The notes under the pieces: model-generated | What the model was told of the DNA's origin: nothing | Databases searched by the model: none | Seen by the model: only the letters and a program-made list of their open reading frames with translations | Origin: Cognatiyoonia sediminum | Lineage (GTDB): Bacteria > Pseudomonadota > Alphaproteobacteria > Rhodobacterales > Rhodobacteraceae | Length of the DNA stretch: 64,000 nt | Assembly: GCF_900129845.1 (NCBI RefSeq) | Contig: NZ_FQXB01000006.1 | Span: 89,905-153,904 of the forward strand | Direction of reading: 5' to 3' | Part shown: one piece after another, positions 16,925 through 26,849 of the stretch | Layout: each line of letters opens with the position of its first letter | Numbering within the stretch: position 1 is the first letter of the stretch | Program-made: the position numbers and the translations under genes

Positions 16925-19204
16925 CTAGCCGTAATGCGCGACCGGGGTTCCGGCGAGGGCGGAGACGTTGAGGAGGCCGCGGGCGGTGATGGAGGGGGTG
17001 ACGACATGGGCGCGGTTGCCCATGCCCATCAAGATTGGGCCAACTTCAAGCGCGTCGCCTTTCATTTTCAGGATGTTACGCACGCCGGAGGCCGCGTCTG
17101 TATTGGCGAAAATCAGAATATTTGCTGGGCCTTGCAGGTGGGCTGCGGGGAAGATGCGGGCGCGTAGCTCTGGATCGAGGGCGGTGTCGATATGCATTTC
17201 CCCTTCATAGGCAAAGTCGCGGGGCGTGCTATCGAGGATGGCCATCGCGGCGCGCATGCGGCAGCCGGTATCGGAGTTCAAATTGCCGAACTGGCTGTGC
17301 GAACAGAGCGCAATATTGGGGGTGATGCCGAAGCGCCGAGCGTGGCGGGCGGCGCCGATGGCGGTTTCGGCGATTTGCTCTGGCATGGGTTCGGCGTGGA
17401 CTTGCGTATCAGCGATAAAGAGCGGGCCGTCTTCGAGGATCATCATGGAAAGAGCCGCGATGGGCTGGAGTTTTTCCGTGCCAAGGATTTGCTCGACGTA
17501 GTTCAGATGCCAGAGGTACTGGCCGAAGGTGCCGCAGATCAGGCTGTCGGCTTCATCCCGATGGACCATGACCGCGCCGATGGCGGTGGTGTTGGTGCGC
17601 ATGATGGCTTTGGCGAGGTCGGGGGTGACGCCCTTGCGGGCCATAATCTCATGATAGGTGCCCCAGTAATCGCGGTAGCGGGGGTCATTCTCGGGGTTTA
17701 CGATTTGGAAATCCACGCCAGGGCGGATTTTGAGCCCTGCGCGTTCGCAGCGGGTTTCGATGACCTCAGGGCGGCCGATAAGGATTGGTTGATCGGTGGT
17801 TTCTTCGATCACGGCTTGAGAGGCGCGCAGCACGCGTTCGCTTTCGCCTTCGGCAAAGACGATGCGGCGTCGGGCGGATTTTGCGGCGTCGAAGACAGGG
17901 CGCATCAGGAGGGCAGATTTGAAAACAGAGCCGTCGAGTGACTGCTTGTAGGCGGCGATATCCTCTAGCGGGCGGGTGGCGATGCCGGTTTCCATGGCGG
18001 CTTTGGCCACGGCGGTGGCGACGACGCCCATCAGGCGTGGATCAAAGGGTTTTGGGATCAGGTAGTCGGGACCGAAGGTGAGTTGTTCGCCCCGATAGGC
18101 AGCTGCAGCTTCGGCAGAGGTGGTTTCGCGGGCGAGGGCGGCGATGCCTTCGACACAAGCGATTTTCATGGCGTCGTTGATGTCGGTTGCGCCCACGTCG
18201 AGTGCGCCGCGGAAGATAAAGGGGAAGCAAAGCACGTTGTTGACCTGATTGGGCACATCGCTGCGGCCGGTGGCGATGATGGCCTTTGGATTGGCCTCTT
18301 TCGCGGCAGCTGGGTCAATTTCGGGATTGGGGTTGGCGAGGGCGAAGATAATCGGGCTATCTGCCATCTTTTTCACCATGTCAGGTGTCAGGACGCCGGG
18401 GCCGGAGAGGCCGAGGAAGAGGTCCGCGCCTTCAATGACCTCATCCAGCGTTGCGTATGTGGTGCCTTGGGCATAGCAGGCCTTTTGCGGGGTCATGTCG
18501 GCTTCGCGGCCTTCGTAGACGAGGCCTTCGATATCAACGAGCCAGACGTTTTCGCGTTTGACGCCCATTTTCAGGAGCATGTTGAGGCAGGCGATGCCGG
18601 CAGCGCCACCGCCTGTGCTGACGATCTTTATGTCTTCAAAGCGCTTTTTGGCCAGACGCAAGGCATTGGTGGCTGCGGCGCTGACGACAATTGCCGTTCC
18701 GTGTTGATCGTCGTGGAACACGGGGATGTTCATACGTTCGCGGCAGAGCTTTTCGACAATAAAACAATCAGGCGCTTTGATGTCTTCAAGGTTGATGGCG
18801 CCGAATGTGGGTTCGAGGGCGCAGACGATGTCGGCCAGCTTTTCTGGATCGGGTTCGTTTAGCTCGATGTCGAAGCAATCGATATTGGCGAATTTCTTAA
18901 AAAGAACCGCTTTGCCTTCCATGACGGGTTTGGATGCGAGGCCGCCGATGTTGCCGAGGCCAAGCACGGCGCTGCCGTTGGAGACGACGGCCACGAGGTT
19001 GCCGCGGGCAGTAAAGTCACGCGCTGTGGCAGGATCGTCTTTGATTTCGAGGCAGGCTTCTGCGACGCCGGGGGAATAGGCCAGCGATAGATCGCGCCCA
19101 TTCGCCATGGGTTTGGTTGCTCTGATTTCGAGTTTCCCAGGTTTTGGAGTCTGGTGATAGGACAGAGCGGCGGCGCGGAGATCGGTTGGTTTTGAGCGGG
19201 TCAC
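16925..19204 (-). CDS. maeB: NADP-dependent malic enzyme fused to a phosphotransacetylase-like domain
   Basis: MaeB decarboxylates malate to pyruvate, giving NADPH. The 759-residue product has the hybrid layout of this enzyme: N-terminal malic domain (about 1-160, with [15 protein letters not shown]) and NAD(P)-binding domain (about 165-420, with [15 protein letters not shown]). A C-terminal phosphotransacetylase-like domain follows (about 440-759, starting [20 protein letters not shown]). In studied homologues the last domain is regulatory rather than catalytic. A perfect 20-base palindrome sits 17-36 bp upstream of the start codon, so expression is probably repressor-controlled. It diverges from the cdd operon. 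Confidence 0.93.
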   Translation of the reverse strand: MTRSKPTDLRAAALSYHQTPKPGKLEIRATKPMANGRDLSLAYSPGVAEACLEIKDDPATARDFTARGNLVAVVSNGSAVLGLGNIGGLASKPVMEGKAVLFKKFANIDCFDIELNEPDPEKLADIVCALEPTFGAINLEDIKAPDCFIVEKLCRERMNIPVFHDDQHGTAIVVSAAATNALRLAKKRFEDIKIVSTGGGAAGIACLNMLLKMGVKRENVWLVDIEGLVYEGREADMTPQKACYAQGTTYATLDEVIEGADLFLGLSGPGVLTPDMVKKMADSPIIFALANPNPEIDPAAAKEANPKAIIATGRSDVPNQVNNVLCFPFIFRGALDVGATDINDAMKIACVEGIAALARETTSAEAAAAYRGEQLTFGPDYLIPKPFDPRLMGVVATAVAKAAMETGIATRPLEDIAAYKQSLDGSVFKSALLMRPVFDAAKSARRRIVFAEGESERVLRASQAVIEETTDQPILIGRPEVIETRCERAGLKIRPGVDFQIVNPENDPRYRDYWGTYHEIMARKGVTPDLAKAIMRTNTTAIGAVMVHRDEADSLICGTFGQYLWHLNYVEQILGTEKLQPIAALSMMILEDGPLFIADTQVHAEPMPEQIAETAIGAARHARRFGITPNIALCSHSQFGNLNSDTGCRMRAAMAILDSTPRDFAYEGEMHIDTALDPELRARIFPAAHLQGPANILIFANTDAASGVRNILKMKGDALEVGPILMGMGNRAHVVTPSITARGLLNVSALAGTPVAHYG

Positions 19205-19220
19205 AGTCGGCTTTCTAAAT

Positions 19221-19240
19221 TTAGTTTAACGTTAAACTAA
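19221..19240. promoter_or_regulatory. Perfect 20-bp palindrome in the maeB promoter
   Basis: TTAGTTTAACGTTAAACTAA reads the same on both strands without a mismatch. It lies between the maeB start codon and the divergent cdd operon (start at 19363). Position and symmetry fit a repressor operator for maeB. No regulator gene is next to it and I cannot name the binding family. Confidence 0.6.
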
Positions 19241-19362
19241 TTTCATTTTGCTTACCTTACGGCAATTGGGAAGTCGGGGAAAGTCACATTCTTACAGGTA
19301 AGTTGCCCCTTGCATCTGAGCGGTCGTCTCGTAGTCTTCTAGGATAGATTTGGAGACTTCTC

Positions 19363-19755
19363 ATGACGTTGATGGATGACGCACGCGCGGTGCGGGAAAA
19401 TGCCCACGCCCCCTATTCGAATTTTAAGGTTGGTGCGGCGGTGCAGACGTCATCTGGTGCTGTCTATAAGGGCTGCAATGTTGAGAATGTGGCTTATCCC
19501 GAAGGAACTTGCGCCGAGGCAGGGGCTATCGCCGCGATGGTTGCTGCGGGGGAGCGGGATGTTGTGGCTGTGGCGGTCATTGCTGATAGTCCTCAGCCGG
19601 TGAGCCCGTGCGGAGGGTGTCGACAAAAGCTTGCGGAATTTGCGGGCGCGGATGCGAAGGTGACGCTCGGGACGCTAGACGGGACGGTTTTGGAAACCAC
19701 CGTTGGGGCCTTGCTGCCCGGTGCGTTCGATAAAGACTATATGTCGAAAGTCTGA
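19363..19755 (+). CDS. cdd: Cytidine deaminase
   Basis: Cdd deaminates cytidine and deoxycytidine to uridine forms. At 130 residues it is the short, tetrameric type. The zinc site is visible as TCAEAGAI (Cys50, catalytic Glu52) and PCGGCRQ (Cys83, Cys86); NVENVAYPEG and HAPYSNFKVGAA are the substrate-binding motifs. It is the first gene of the salvage operon; deoA follows 3 bp after its stop. Confidence 0.95.
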   Translation: MTLMDDARAVRENAHAPYSNFKVGAAVQTSSGAVYKGCNVENVAYPEGTCAEAGAIAAMVAAGERDVVAVAVIADSPQPVSPCGGCRQKLAEFAGADAKVTLGTLDGTVLETTVGALLPGAFDKDYMSKV

Positions 19756-19758
19756 GCG

Positions 19759-21060
19759 GTGGATGCGCGCGCCGTTATTTCGAAGGTCAGGCGGGGAGAC
19801 GCGCCGGAGCGGGATGAGCTGATCTGGTTTGCCGAGGGTTTGGCCTCTGGTCACATATCGGACGCACAGGCCGGTGCCTTTGCGATGGCTGTTTGTTTGA
19901 ACGGGCTCGGCTCGGACGGTCGGGTGGCTTTGACCGAAGGGATGCGCGATAGCGGCGACGTGCTGTCCTGGGATTTGGGTGCGCCGATCATCGACAAACA
20001 CTCGACAGGGGGTGTGGGCGACTGCGTGTCCTTGCTGCTCGCGCCGATGCTGGCCTGTTGCGGCGTCTATGTTCCGATGATTTCGGGCCGTGGATTGGGG
20101 CACACGGGCGGGACGTTGGACAAGTTGGAAGCCATTCCAGGGGTGTCGACCGATGTGTCGGAGGAGCGGCTTCGCACCATTGTTGAAACGGTCGGCTGCG
20201 CGATTGTAGGGGCGACAGGGCGGATCGCACCGGCAGACAAGCGGCTTTACGGGGTGCGGGATGTGACCTCGACGGTGGACAGTATCGATTTGATCACGGC
20301 CTCGATCCTGTCAAAGAAGCTGGCGGCGGGGCTGGATGCGCTGATCTTGGACGTCAAAACGGGGTCTGGCGCGTTTATGAAATCCGAGGAAGACGCACGC
20401 GGGTTGGCCGAAGCGCTGGTCGAGACCGCAAAAGGTGCTGGGTGCAAGACCAAGGCGCTTGTTACGAATATGAGCCAACCTTTGGCGCCCTCGTTGGGCA
20501 ATGCTTTGGAGGTTTCGGTCTGTATGGATGTGTTGAGTGGGAATGCCGAAGCTGCGCCGCGGTTGGTTGAACTGTCTGTGGCGCTTGGCGCGAATCTGTT
20601 GGAGCAGGCCGGTTGGGAGCGGGCCTTGGCGAAGATCAAGTTAGAAGACGCCTTGAAGGATGGGTCAGCACTGAAGGTCTTTGCCAACATGGTGTCAGCG
20701 CTCGGCGGCCCACCTGACATGGTTGAAGATTGGCGGACTCATTTGCCGAAAGCGCCGGTTGTGGGCGATGTGCTTTCGCCAATGGCTGGACATGTGGCGG
20801 CGATTGATGGCGAGGCGTTGGGCCTATCGGTTGTTGGTTTGGGCGGCGGGCGCAAGGTGGAAACGGACCGCATTGATCCGGCGGTTGGGCTGTCGGATTT
20901 GGTTGCGCTGGGTGCCAAAGTCGAAGCGGGCCAGCCGCTGGCGACGATCCATGCGGCAGATGAGGATGCAGCAGAGCGGGCGGCGCAGGAAGTATTGGCA
21001 GCGGTTTCCATTGGCGATGCGCCTTTTGTTGGTCCGCTGATCGTTGCGGAGGTCGGATAG
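19759..21060 (+). CDS. deoA: Thymidine phosphorylase
   Basis: DeoA splits thymidine or deoxyuridine with phosphate into the base and deoxyribose-1-phosphate. The 433-residue protein has the family signature SGRGLGHTGGTLDKLEAIPG at 109-128 and the phosphate-binding KHSTGGVGD at 80-88. The C-terminal domain is the usual PYNP type. The start is GTG (19759), three bases after the cdd stop; no better ATG exists nearby. The product feeds DeoB, encoded next. Confidence 0.95.
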   Translation: MDARAVISKVRRGDAPERDELIWFAEGLASGHISDAQAGAFAMAVCLNGLGSDGRVALTEGMRDSGDVLSWDLGAPIIDKHSTGGVGDCVSLLLAPMLACCGVYVPMISGRGLGHTGGTLDKLEAIPGVSTDVSEERLRTIVETVGCAIVGATGRIAPADKRLYGVRDVTSTVDSIDLITASILSKKLAAGLDALILDVKTGSGAFMKSEEDARGLAEALVETAKGAGCKTKALVTNMSQPLAPSLGNALEVSVCMDVLSGNAEAAPRLVELSVALGANLLEQAGWERALAKIKLEDALKDGSALKVFANMVSALGGPPDMVEDWRTHLPKAPVVGDVLSPMAGHVAAIDGEALGLSVVGLGGGRKVETDRIDPAVGLSDLVALGAKVEAGQPLATIHAADEDAAERAAQEVLAAVSIGDAPFVGPLIVAEVG

Positions 21061-22271
21061 TGCCGCGCGCGTTTCTGGTTGTGATGGACAGCGTCGGCAT
21101 TGGCGGCGCACCTGACGCAGACGCGTTTTTTAATGACGGTGTGCCGGACACGGGCGCGAGTACGCTTGGCCATATTGCCGAGGCTTGTGAGGCGGGGCGT
21201 GCGGAGGAGGGCCGGACGGGACCGCTTCATTTGCCGCATATGTGCGGTTTGGGCCTTGCTGAAGCCTTGGCGCTCGCCTCAGACCGACGGGATTTGAGTT
21301 TTTCGGCCAAGGTGAGAGGAGCTTGGGGAGCGGCGACGGAGACCTCTCGCGGGAAGGACACGCCAACGGGGCATTGGGAATTGGCGGGGGTACCAGTACC
21401 TTGGGAGTGGCACACGTTTCCCGATCAAAAGCCAGCCTTTCCCGAAGAGGTGACGCGGGCTTTGTGTGAGGCGGCTGGGACTGACGGGATTTTGGCGGAT
21501 TGCCATGCGTCGGGAACCGAGATTATTGAGCGCGAAGGAGCAGAGCATCTGCGCTCGGGCTGGCCGATTTGTTATACGTCGGCGGACTCTGTTTTGCAGA
21601 TTGCGGCGCATGAAGAGCATTTTGGATTAGACCGATTGCTCAAGCTTTGCGCAGACGTGGCACCCTTGTTGCATGACATGAAAGTGGGGCGCGTGATTGC
21701 GCGGCCGTTTATGGGTGACGCGGAAGCGGGGTTCACACGAACGCAGAATCGAAAGGACTATGCAATCGCGCCTCCGGCTCCGACGCTTTTAGAGCAGGTG
21801 CAAACGGCAGGTCGACACGTGCAAGCTATTGGAAAGATTGGGGATATATTCTCCATGCGCGGGATTGATGCCGTTTCGAAAGGTTCGGATACGCAATTGA
21901 TGGTCGATCTTCATGACGCGGTGGAGACAGCGCCGGAGGGCGGCTTGGTGTTCGCCAATTTTGTGGAGTTTGACAGCCTTTATGGTCATCGTCGTGATGT
22001 GAGCGGCTATGCGCGGCACCTTGAATGGTTTGATGGCGAGATCGGTCGCGTTCTGGAGCGTTTGCGTGAGGGCGACCTCTTGATCATCACGGCGGATCAT
22101 GGGAACGACCCGACGTGGGTTGGCACGGATCATACGAGAGAACGGGTGCCGGTAATTGCGGCTGGGATCGGTGCGCGAGAGTTGGGCCAGATGGGTTTCG
22201 CCGATGTGGCGGCAACGGTGGCGGCGCATTTGGACGTGGCATATTCCGGTGAGGGAAGGAGTGGGTTGTGA
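21060..22271 (+). CDS. deoB: Phosphopentomutase
   Basis: DeoB interconverts (deoxy)ribose-1-phosphate and the 5-phosphate. The 403-residue protein is an alkaline-phosphatase-superfamily mutase: metal ligand Asp10 in VVMDSVGIGGAPDA, the ETSRGKDTPTGHWE block around the phosphorylated threonine, and the metal sites TADHGND (344-350) and TDHTRER (356-362). It starts with GTG, sharing one base with the deoA stop codon, so the two are translationally coupled. Confidence 0.95.
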   Translation: MPRAFLVVMDSVGIGGAPDADAFFNDGVPDTGASTLGHIAEACEAGRAEEGRTGPLHLPHMCGLGLAEALALASDRRDLSFSAKVRGAWGAATETSRGKDTPTGHWELAGVPVPWEWHTFPDQKPAFPEEVTRALCEAAGTDGILADCHASGTEIIEREGAEHLRSGWPICYTSADSVLQIAAHEEHFGLDRLLKLCADVAPLLHDMKVGRVIARPFMGDAEAGFTRTQNRKDYAIAPPAPTLLEQVQTAGRHVQAIGKIGDIFSMRGIDAVSKGSDTQLMVDLHDAVETAPEGGLVFANFVEFDSLYGHRRDVSGYARHLEWFDGEIGRVLERLREGDLLIITADHGNDPTWVGTDHTRERVPVIAAGIGARELGQMGFADVAATVAAHLDVAYSGEGRSGL

Positions 22272-23254
22272 GCTTTCAGAAGATGAAGAAGATTGAGCTG
22301 CATTTGCATCATGAGGCAGCAGCCCCTCCTAGCTTTATCCGTGGACTAGCGGCGGAGAAGAAGATCGACATCAGTAAGATCTTTGATGACCAAGGGAACT
22401 ATGTGTTCCACGATTTCGATCATTTTCTGACCGTCTATGATGCGGCCTGTTTGCCGTTGCAGACGCCCGAAGATTTCCGGCGGTTGACGTTGGCGGCGTT
22501 GGAAGAGACCGCCAAGCACGGGGTGATTTACTGTGAGACGTTTGTATCACCAGATTTTTGTGGTGGGGCGGACGTTGCTGCTTGGAAAGAGTTTTTTGCG
22601 GCGATGAAGGAGGCATCTGAAGAGGCGGAGCGCAGTTTTAGCATTACGCATCGCACCATCGTCACCTGCTTGCGGCATTTGGGGCCGGAGAAGGCTAAAC
22701 CTGCCGCGCTTTGTGCTGTGGAAACGGCGGGCGACTATCTTGTTGGTTTTGGCATGGCCGGGGCGGAGATGATGGGCCGCCCAGGTGAGTTTGCCTATAG
22801 CTTTGATATGGCGCGCGAGGCCGGTTTGAACCTGACCTGCCACGCGGGCGAGTGGGGTGGGCCGGATATGGTGGCCGACACACTGCGCGATTTGAAGGTG
22901 TCGCGTATCGGGCATGGGATCAATGCGATACACGATCCGAACGTGGTACAGCAGTTGGTGGATCAGGACGTGGTGCTCGAAGTTTGCCCTGTGTCCAACG
23001 TCGTCTTGAAGGCTGTTTCGGGGTGGGATGCGCATCCGATCCAGAGGTTGCGAGATGCGGGTGTGAAAGTGACGGTTTCCACCGATGATCCACCTTTCTT
23101 TCATACAACCATGACAGAAGAATATCGTCAGCTTGCAGAAAACTTTGGCTGGGGCGAAGATGATTTTGACGCTATCACGCAGACGGCTTTAGATGCTGCG
23201 TTTTGTGATAAGCAGACCAAAGAGCGATTGGCGCAAGAATTGAGGGACCAATGA
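22268..23254 (+). CDS. add: Adenosine deaminase
   Basis: Add converts adenosine to inosine. The 328-residue protein has the metal-binding HLH at 12-14 ([10 protein letters not shown]), the CHAGEWGG loop with the third His, HGI in the GHGINAIHD segment and the STDDPPFF motif with catalytic aspartates. The GTG start overlaps the deoB stop by four bases (GTGA). Some related enzymes deaminate adenine instead; genome context of nucleoside salvage favours adenosine. Confidence 0.9.
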   Translation: MSFQKMKKIELHLHHEAAAPPSFIRGLAAEKKIDISKIFDDQGNYVFHDFDHFLTVYDAACLPLQTPEDFRRLTLAALEETAKHGVIYCETFVSPDFCGGADVAAWKEFFAAMKEASEEAERSFSITHRTIVTCLRHLGPEKAKPAALCAVETAGDYLVGFGMAGAEMMGRPGEFAYSFDMAREAGLNLTCHAGEWGGPDMVADTLRDLKVSRIGHGINAIHDPNVVQQLVDQDVVLEVCPVSNVVLKAVSGWDAHPIQRLRDAGVKVTVSTDDPPFFHTTMTEEYRQLAENFGWGEDDFDAITQTALDAAFCDKQTKERLAQELRDQ

Positions 23255-23883
23255 CTGAGCACGTAACCCATGTGACCCACCCGCTGGTGCAGCACAAGCT
23301 GAGCCTGATGCGCAAAACCGATACGTCGACTGGTGAGTTTCGCCAGTTGTTGCGCGAGATCAGTCAGCTTTTGGCCTACGAGATCACGCGCGAATTGCCG
23401 ATGACCACAAAGCGGATTGATACGCCGTTGGAAGCAATGGATGCGCCTGCCTTGGCGGGTAAGAAGCTGGCATTGGTCTCTATTTTGCGCGCCGGTAACG
23501 GCCTGTTGGACGGTATTTTGGAATTGATCCCGTCGGCGCGGGTCGGCTTCGTTGGCTTGTACCGAAACGAAGAAACACTGGAGCCGGTTGAGTATTACTT
23601 CAAAGTTCCGACCGAATTGTCAGAGCGTTTGGTGATTGCCGTTGATCCGATGTTGGCGACGGGCAATTCGTCGGTAGCCGCGATCCAGAAGCTCAAGGAT
23701 GCCGGTGCAACAAACATTCGGTTCATGTGCCTGTTGGCGGCGCCCGAAGGGATTGCGCGGATGAAAGAGGCGCATCCAGATGTGCCGATTGTGACCGCGG
23801 CGATCGATAGTCATTTGAATGAGAATGGCTACATCGTGCCTGGTTTGGGCGATGCGGGCGACCGGATGTTTGGGACGAAATAG
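23251..23883 (+). CDS. upp: Uracil phosphoribosyltransferase
   Basis: Upp joins uracil with PRPP to form UMP, using the uracil released by the phosphorylase encoded upstream. The 210-residue protein has the usual length, the PRPP-binding [15 protein letters not shown] and the uracil-binding C-terminus ([16 protein letters not shown]). The ATG overlaps the add stop by four bases. It ends the cdd-deoA-deoB-add-upp operon. Confidence 0.96.
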   Translation: MTEHVTHVTHPLVQHKLSLMRKTDTSTGEFRQLLREISQLLAYEITRELPMTTKRIDTPLEAMDAPALAGKKLALVSILRAGNGLLDGILELIPSARVGFVGLYRNEETLEPVEYYFKVPTELSERLVIAVDPMLATGNSSVAAIQKLKDAGATNIRFMCLLAAPEGIARMKEAHPDVPIVTAAIDSHLNENGYIVPGLGDAGDRMFGTK

Positions 23884-23947
23884 GCGAAGTTCCTTTACAG
23901 ATATAGGGATTTCATCCAAACTTCCACTAATTGTTGTGGGGATACAT

Positions 23948-24958
23948 ATGCATAAGCTGGCGACATTTTCGCTATTTCTATCAGTCGGACTTGCAGTCCC
24001 CCCTGCGTTTGCCCAATCGATCGACGGCCCCGCGGAGCTTCCTCCAGCGACGTTTGAAGGTTCCCAATATGTCGATAGCCAAGGCTGCGCGTTTGTTCGC
24101 GCCACAGTAAATGGCGCGACGTCTTGGATCGCGCGTGTGGATCAAGATCGCAATCCGCTTTGCAATTTTGAACCGACTTTTGCCTGGACGGTGACGGACA
24201 CGATCGCTGAGGACGACACAACCGAAGTCGCGGAGGCGGTAAACGAGGCAGACACGGCAGAGGCCGCTTCAACACCGGAAACCGCAGCGGAACCGGTTGA
24301 AAGTGCATTGGCAGACGAAGCCGAAACACCTGTCATCTCCACTGATTTGTCGGAAGAGGTGGCCGAGGCGCCCGCACCGCGCCCGACGGCTCCTGCGGCA
24401 CCAAGACGTGCGCCGGTTGTCGCTCCGGCTCCGGTTGTTGCAGAGACACCTGCTCCTATTCAAACACAGCCTGTGACTCGGGATCAGGCATGCGCCGGAA
24501 AATCGGGTATTCAGCCCAATTTGTTGAGCCTCTCGACCGGATTGCCGATTGATTGTGGGCCCGCGACTGAGATCGTTGACGTGCCAGCCGTGTCTGATGA
24601 GATCCCTCGTTTGACATTGGCAGAGGTGTGCCAGCGGACTGCCGAAACAGGGGTTCGTTATACCAATGCGGAAACAGGCGAGGCGGTGGTTTGCCCGGAG
24701 GTCGATGTGCAAGTGGCCACGGCGGCTCCTACAGCGTCTGTATCAAAGACATATATTCAAGTTGGCAGTTTTGCCGTCCATTCAAATGCGGATCGTTTGA
24801 TTGCCCGATTGGGTGATCTTGGTCTACCTGTCGCCTCCGGTCGGAGTGGACGGCTAAAGATCGTGGCGGCAGGTCCATTTACAAGTGCAAACGCGCAGCA
24901 GCAGGCTTTGGCCACAGTGCGCGGATTAGGGTTTTCTGACGCCTTTTTAAGAAATTAA
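23948..24958 (+). CDS. Exported SPOR-domain protein
   Basis: The 336-residue protein has a signal peptide (1-22, ending AFA/QS). Next comes a short domain with paired cysteines (GCAFVRAT and PLCNFEP) and a long Ala/Glu/Pro-rich linker (about 80-165). A second cysteine-containing part follows, and then a C-terminal SPOR domain (about 262-336, beginning TYIQVGSFAVHSNADRLI). SPOR domains bind denuded glycan strands of septal peptidoglycan, so a periplasmic role at the division site is likely. The ATG at 23948 precedes the signal peptide; the open frame upstream overlaps upp. It is probably transcribed alone. Confidence 0.8.
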   Translation: MHKLATFSLFLSVGLAVPPAFAQSIDGPAELPPATFEGSQYVDSQGCAFVRATVNGATSWIARVDQDRNPLCNFEPTFAWTVTDTIAEDDTTEVAEAVNEADTAEAASTPETAAEPVESALADEAETPVISTDLSEEVAEAPAPRPTAPAAPRRAPVVAPAPVVAETPAPIQTQPVTRDQACAGKSGIQPNLLSLSTGLPIDCGPATEIVDVPAVSDEIPRLTLAEVCQRTAETGVRYTNAETGEAVVCPEVDVQVATAAPTASVSKTYIQVGSFAVHSNADRLIARLGDLGLPVASGRSGRLKIVAAGPFTSANAQQQALATVRGLGFSDAFLRN

Positions 24959-24971
24959 CCGGTTCTCCCGG

Positions 24972-25010
24972 GGAAGAGTCTCGCGTGTGTTTGCGGGGCT
25001 TTTCCTTGTC
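24972..25010. terminator. Hairpin between two convergent genes
   Basis: GGAAGAGTCTCGC (24972-24984) pairs with GCGGGGCTTTTCC (24993-25005), 13 pairs including three G-U, with an 8-base loop. It is followed by TTGTCT, a weak T tract. It sits in the 61 bp between the converging stop codons and could serve both strands. Confidence 0.5.
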
Positions 25011-25019
25011 TGGGGCCCA

Positions 25020-26024
25020 CTATGCGTCGCAAATTCCGTTGAGCGCGATCCATTGGCTGTCTGAAATGACAGGCTGATTGTCCGCTTCGTTGGTTTGGTT
25101 CGGGACCAATCGACCACGGCTTTCCAGATCAGCAAAAAGCGGGGTGATGTCCACATTTTGGGATTGGAAGCCTTCCAATATTGATGCGCGCAGTTCGATC
25201 AATTGCGGGCTGTTGGTTAAGCTGATCGCATAAGCTTCAAGGCTTTCAGGTGGGAGATCGCCTGTCGTCAGAAGTTGCAGAGTTGGTCGTAGGCCTGCTT
25301 GGTCGATAATAGGTCCAAGCGCGTCTTTCTCTTCGGCATCGAGGAAGGCGGCGAGCGCGTAGCCAGCAACGGATTCAGGTTCCTTGGCGCTTTCGACCCG
25401 AGATTTGTCCAAAACAATGATGTTTCCAGGAAGGGCCACAGCCTCTTCGAGACCGTCTGGCAGCACAACGATCTGAGCTTGTGCGGAAGGGCCGAAGAGA
25501 CGGTTGCTCATCGCCCCAAGCGCATCCTGTCCGCGAGGGGAGGTGCAGCGTTGCCCGAGAGTGGATTGCAAGTGGCCAAGGATAATGGCCCCCATCTCGG
25601 CGCGCTTTGATTGCGGGACGACGGCGAGCGTTTGTTCGCGTAAGGCGTTAGGAAACCAGAACACGGCGAGACCGACGACGAGGGCCGCAAAGCTCGCCGA
25701 GATCGCAAAACGCAACCGTCCAGATGTCGAGCGGGCATTCAGCAACCCACGGCGGACCGTTTCGATGGCGTCGATCATTGTATCGTCGGCGATTTCGAGC
25801 GTTTCTTCGGCGTCGGGGGCAGGAGAGAAAAGCGCGGGCCGTTCGCCTTCGTTGAGGCGTGTAACTGCGGGGAGTGACCAATGCGTCAGCGGTCGATCTG
25901 CTGAGTCTGAGATAACTAGCGTAGCGTGGCCGAATGAGACCAGCACGTCCCGTCGCTGCGCACCCGTTTTCTCGCGCCAGAGGCCGTCACTTTCCAACCG
26001 CTCATACTGATCAAGTGCTGTCAT
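25020..26024 (-). CDS. Membrane protein with degenerate M48-peptidase-like domain
   Basis: The 334-residue protein has a cytoplasmic N-terminal part, one transmembrane helix (about 112-130, FAISASFAALVVGLAVFWF) and a C-terminal domain. The stretch VALPGNIIVLDKSRVES resembles the strand before the active-site helix of M48 peptidases. Where HExxH is expected the sequence reads VAGYALAAFLDAEEKD, with no histidines. It is therefore likely a non-catalytic relative. Two cysteines (GQRCTSPRG and NGICDA) may form a disulfide outside the membrane. Start at 26024 is preferred to the 25-codon longer frame because it begins the conserved TALDQYERLES block. Confidence 0.55.
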   Translation of the reverse strand: MTALDQYERLESDGLWREKTGAQRRDVLVSFGHATLVISDSADRPLTHWSLPAVTRLNEGERPALFSPAPDAEETLEIADDTMIDAIETVRRGLLNARSTSGRLRFAISASFAALVVGLAVFWFPNALREQTLAVVPQSKRAEMGAIILGHLQSTLGQRCTSPRGQDALGAMSNRLFGPSAQAQIVVLPDGLEEAVALPGNIIVLDKSRVESAKEPESVAGYALAAFLDAEEKDALGPIIDQAGLRPTLQLLTTGDLPPESLEAYAISLTNSPQLIELRASILEGFQSQNVDITPLFADLESRGRLVPNQTNEADNQPVISDSQWIALNGICDA

Positions 26025-26183
26025 ACGCCTGTTCTTTTTCGCTGACCTTACGGCGCTTTGGCAGCTTTGAACAGTCGATTTGCGAGGCGTGGAGCGCAAT
26101 TAACCCTCCCTTAACCATGTGGGCTTAGCCAAAGGGTGCGCGTCAAAATTTGTCGGGCTAAAGAATTTTAAGCGGTAGGGGCT

Positions 26184-26849
26184 ATGACACCGCAACACAT
26201 AAAATATGCAGCACTTTTATTGCTGATCCCATTTGGCGCATTAGCGGTTTCGGCCTTTCAAAATCAAACCGTTCTTCGGACTGTTGCACATGGTCCGATC
26301 CAGGTGGATCATGCGAACCTGGGCTGTTCGGATTGCCATATTGCGCCAGATGCAACTTGGCGGCAGCAGATCCAGGCGAACTTACGCTATGTCGTCGGCG
26401 CGCGGTCTGAGGCAGTGGATTTCGGCTATCACCCTGTGACGTCGGATACGTGTTTGGGTTGCCACGAACGCCCGAATGAGCGCCATCCGATCTACCGCTT
26501 CCGTGAGGCGCGGTTCCAAGACGCGCAAGAGATTGTCGACGCCACAAGCTGTTTGGGGTGCCACACGGAGCACACGAACGAACGGGCTTTTACGCAGGTG
26601 GATTTCTGTGTCGCTTGCCACGGCGATTTGGAGCTGAAGACGGACCCGTTGGATGTGAGCCATCTCCAGCTGATCAAAGATGAAAACTGGGGCAGCTGTT
26701 TGGGCTGCCACGATTTTCACGGGAACCATGCCTATGAAGCGCCGAAGTTGCTGGACGCCGCGTTCGATGTGGATGCGTTGGAGGCGTATTTGGCGGATGG
26801 GCCCAACCCTTACGGAACTGAGAAACTATATGAGGCCAAGGGCCCATGA
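26184..26849 (+). CDS. Pentaheme c-type cytochrome
   Basis: The 221-residue protein starts with a hydrophobic signal or anchor (about 7-24) and has five heme-attachment CxxCH motifs at 48-52, 90-94, 123-127, 142-146 and 172-176. Extra histidines that could be distal ligands (His36, His43, His83, His101, His130, His160, His179) are spread between them. It should be a periplasmic electron carrier. It resembles the NapC/cytochrome c3-like style but matches no family I can name. It is the first gene of a three-gene operon; the next gene overlaps its stop by four bases. Confidence 0.85.
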   Translation: MTPQHIKYAALLLLIPFGALAVSAFQNQTVLRTVAHGPIQVDHANLGCSDCHIAPDATWRQQIQANLRYVVGARSEAVDFGYHPVTSDTCLGCHERPNERHPIYRFREARFQDAQEIVDATSCLGCHTEHTNERAFTQVDFCVACHGDLELKTDPLDVSHLQLIKDENWGSCLGCHDFHGNHAYEAPKLLDAAFDVDALEAYLADGPNPYGTEKLYEAKGP

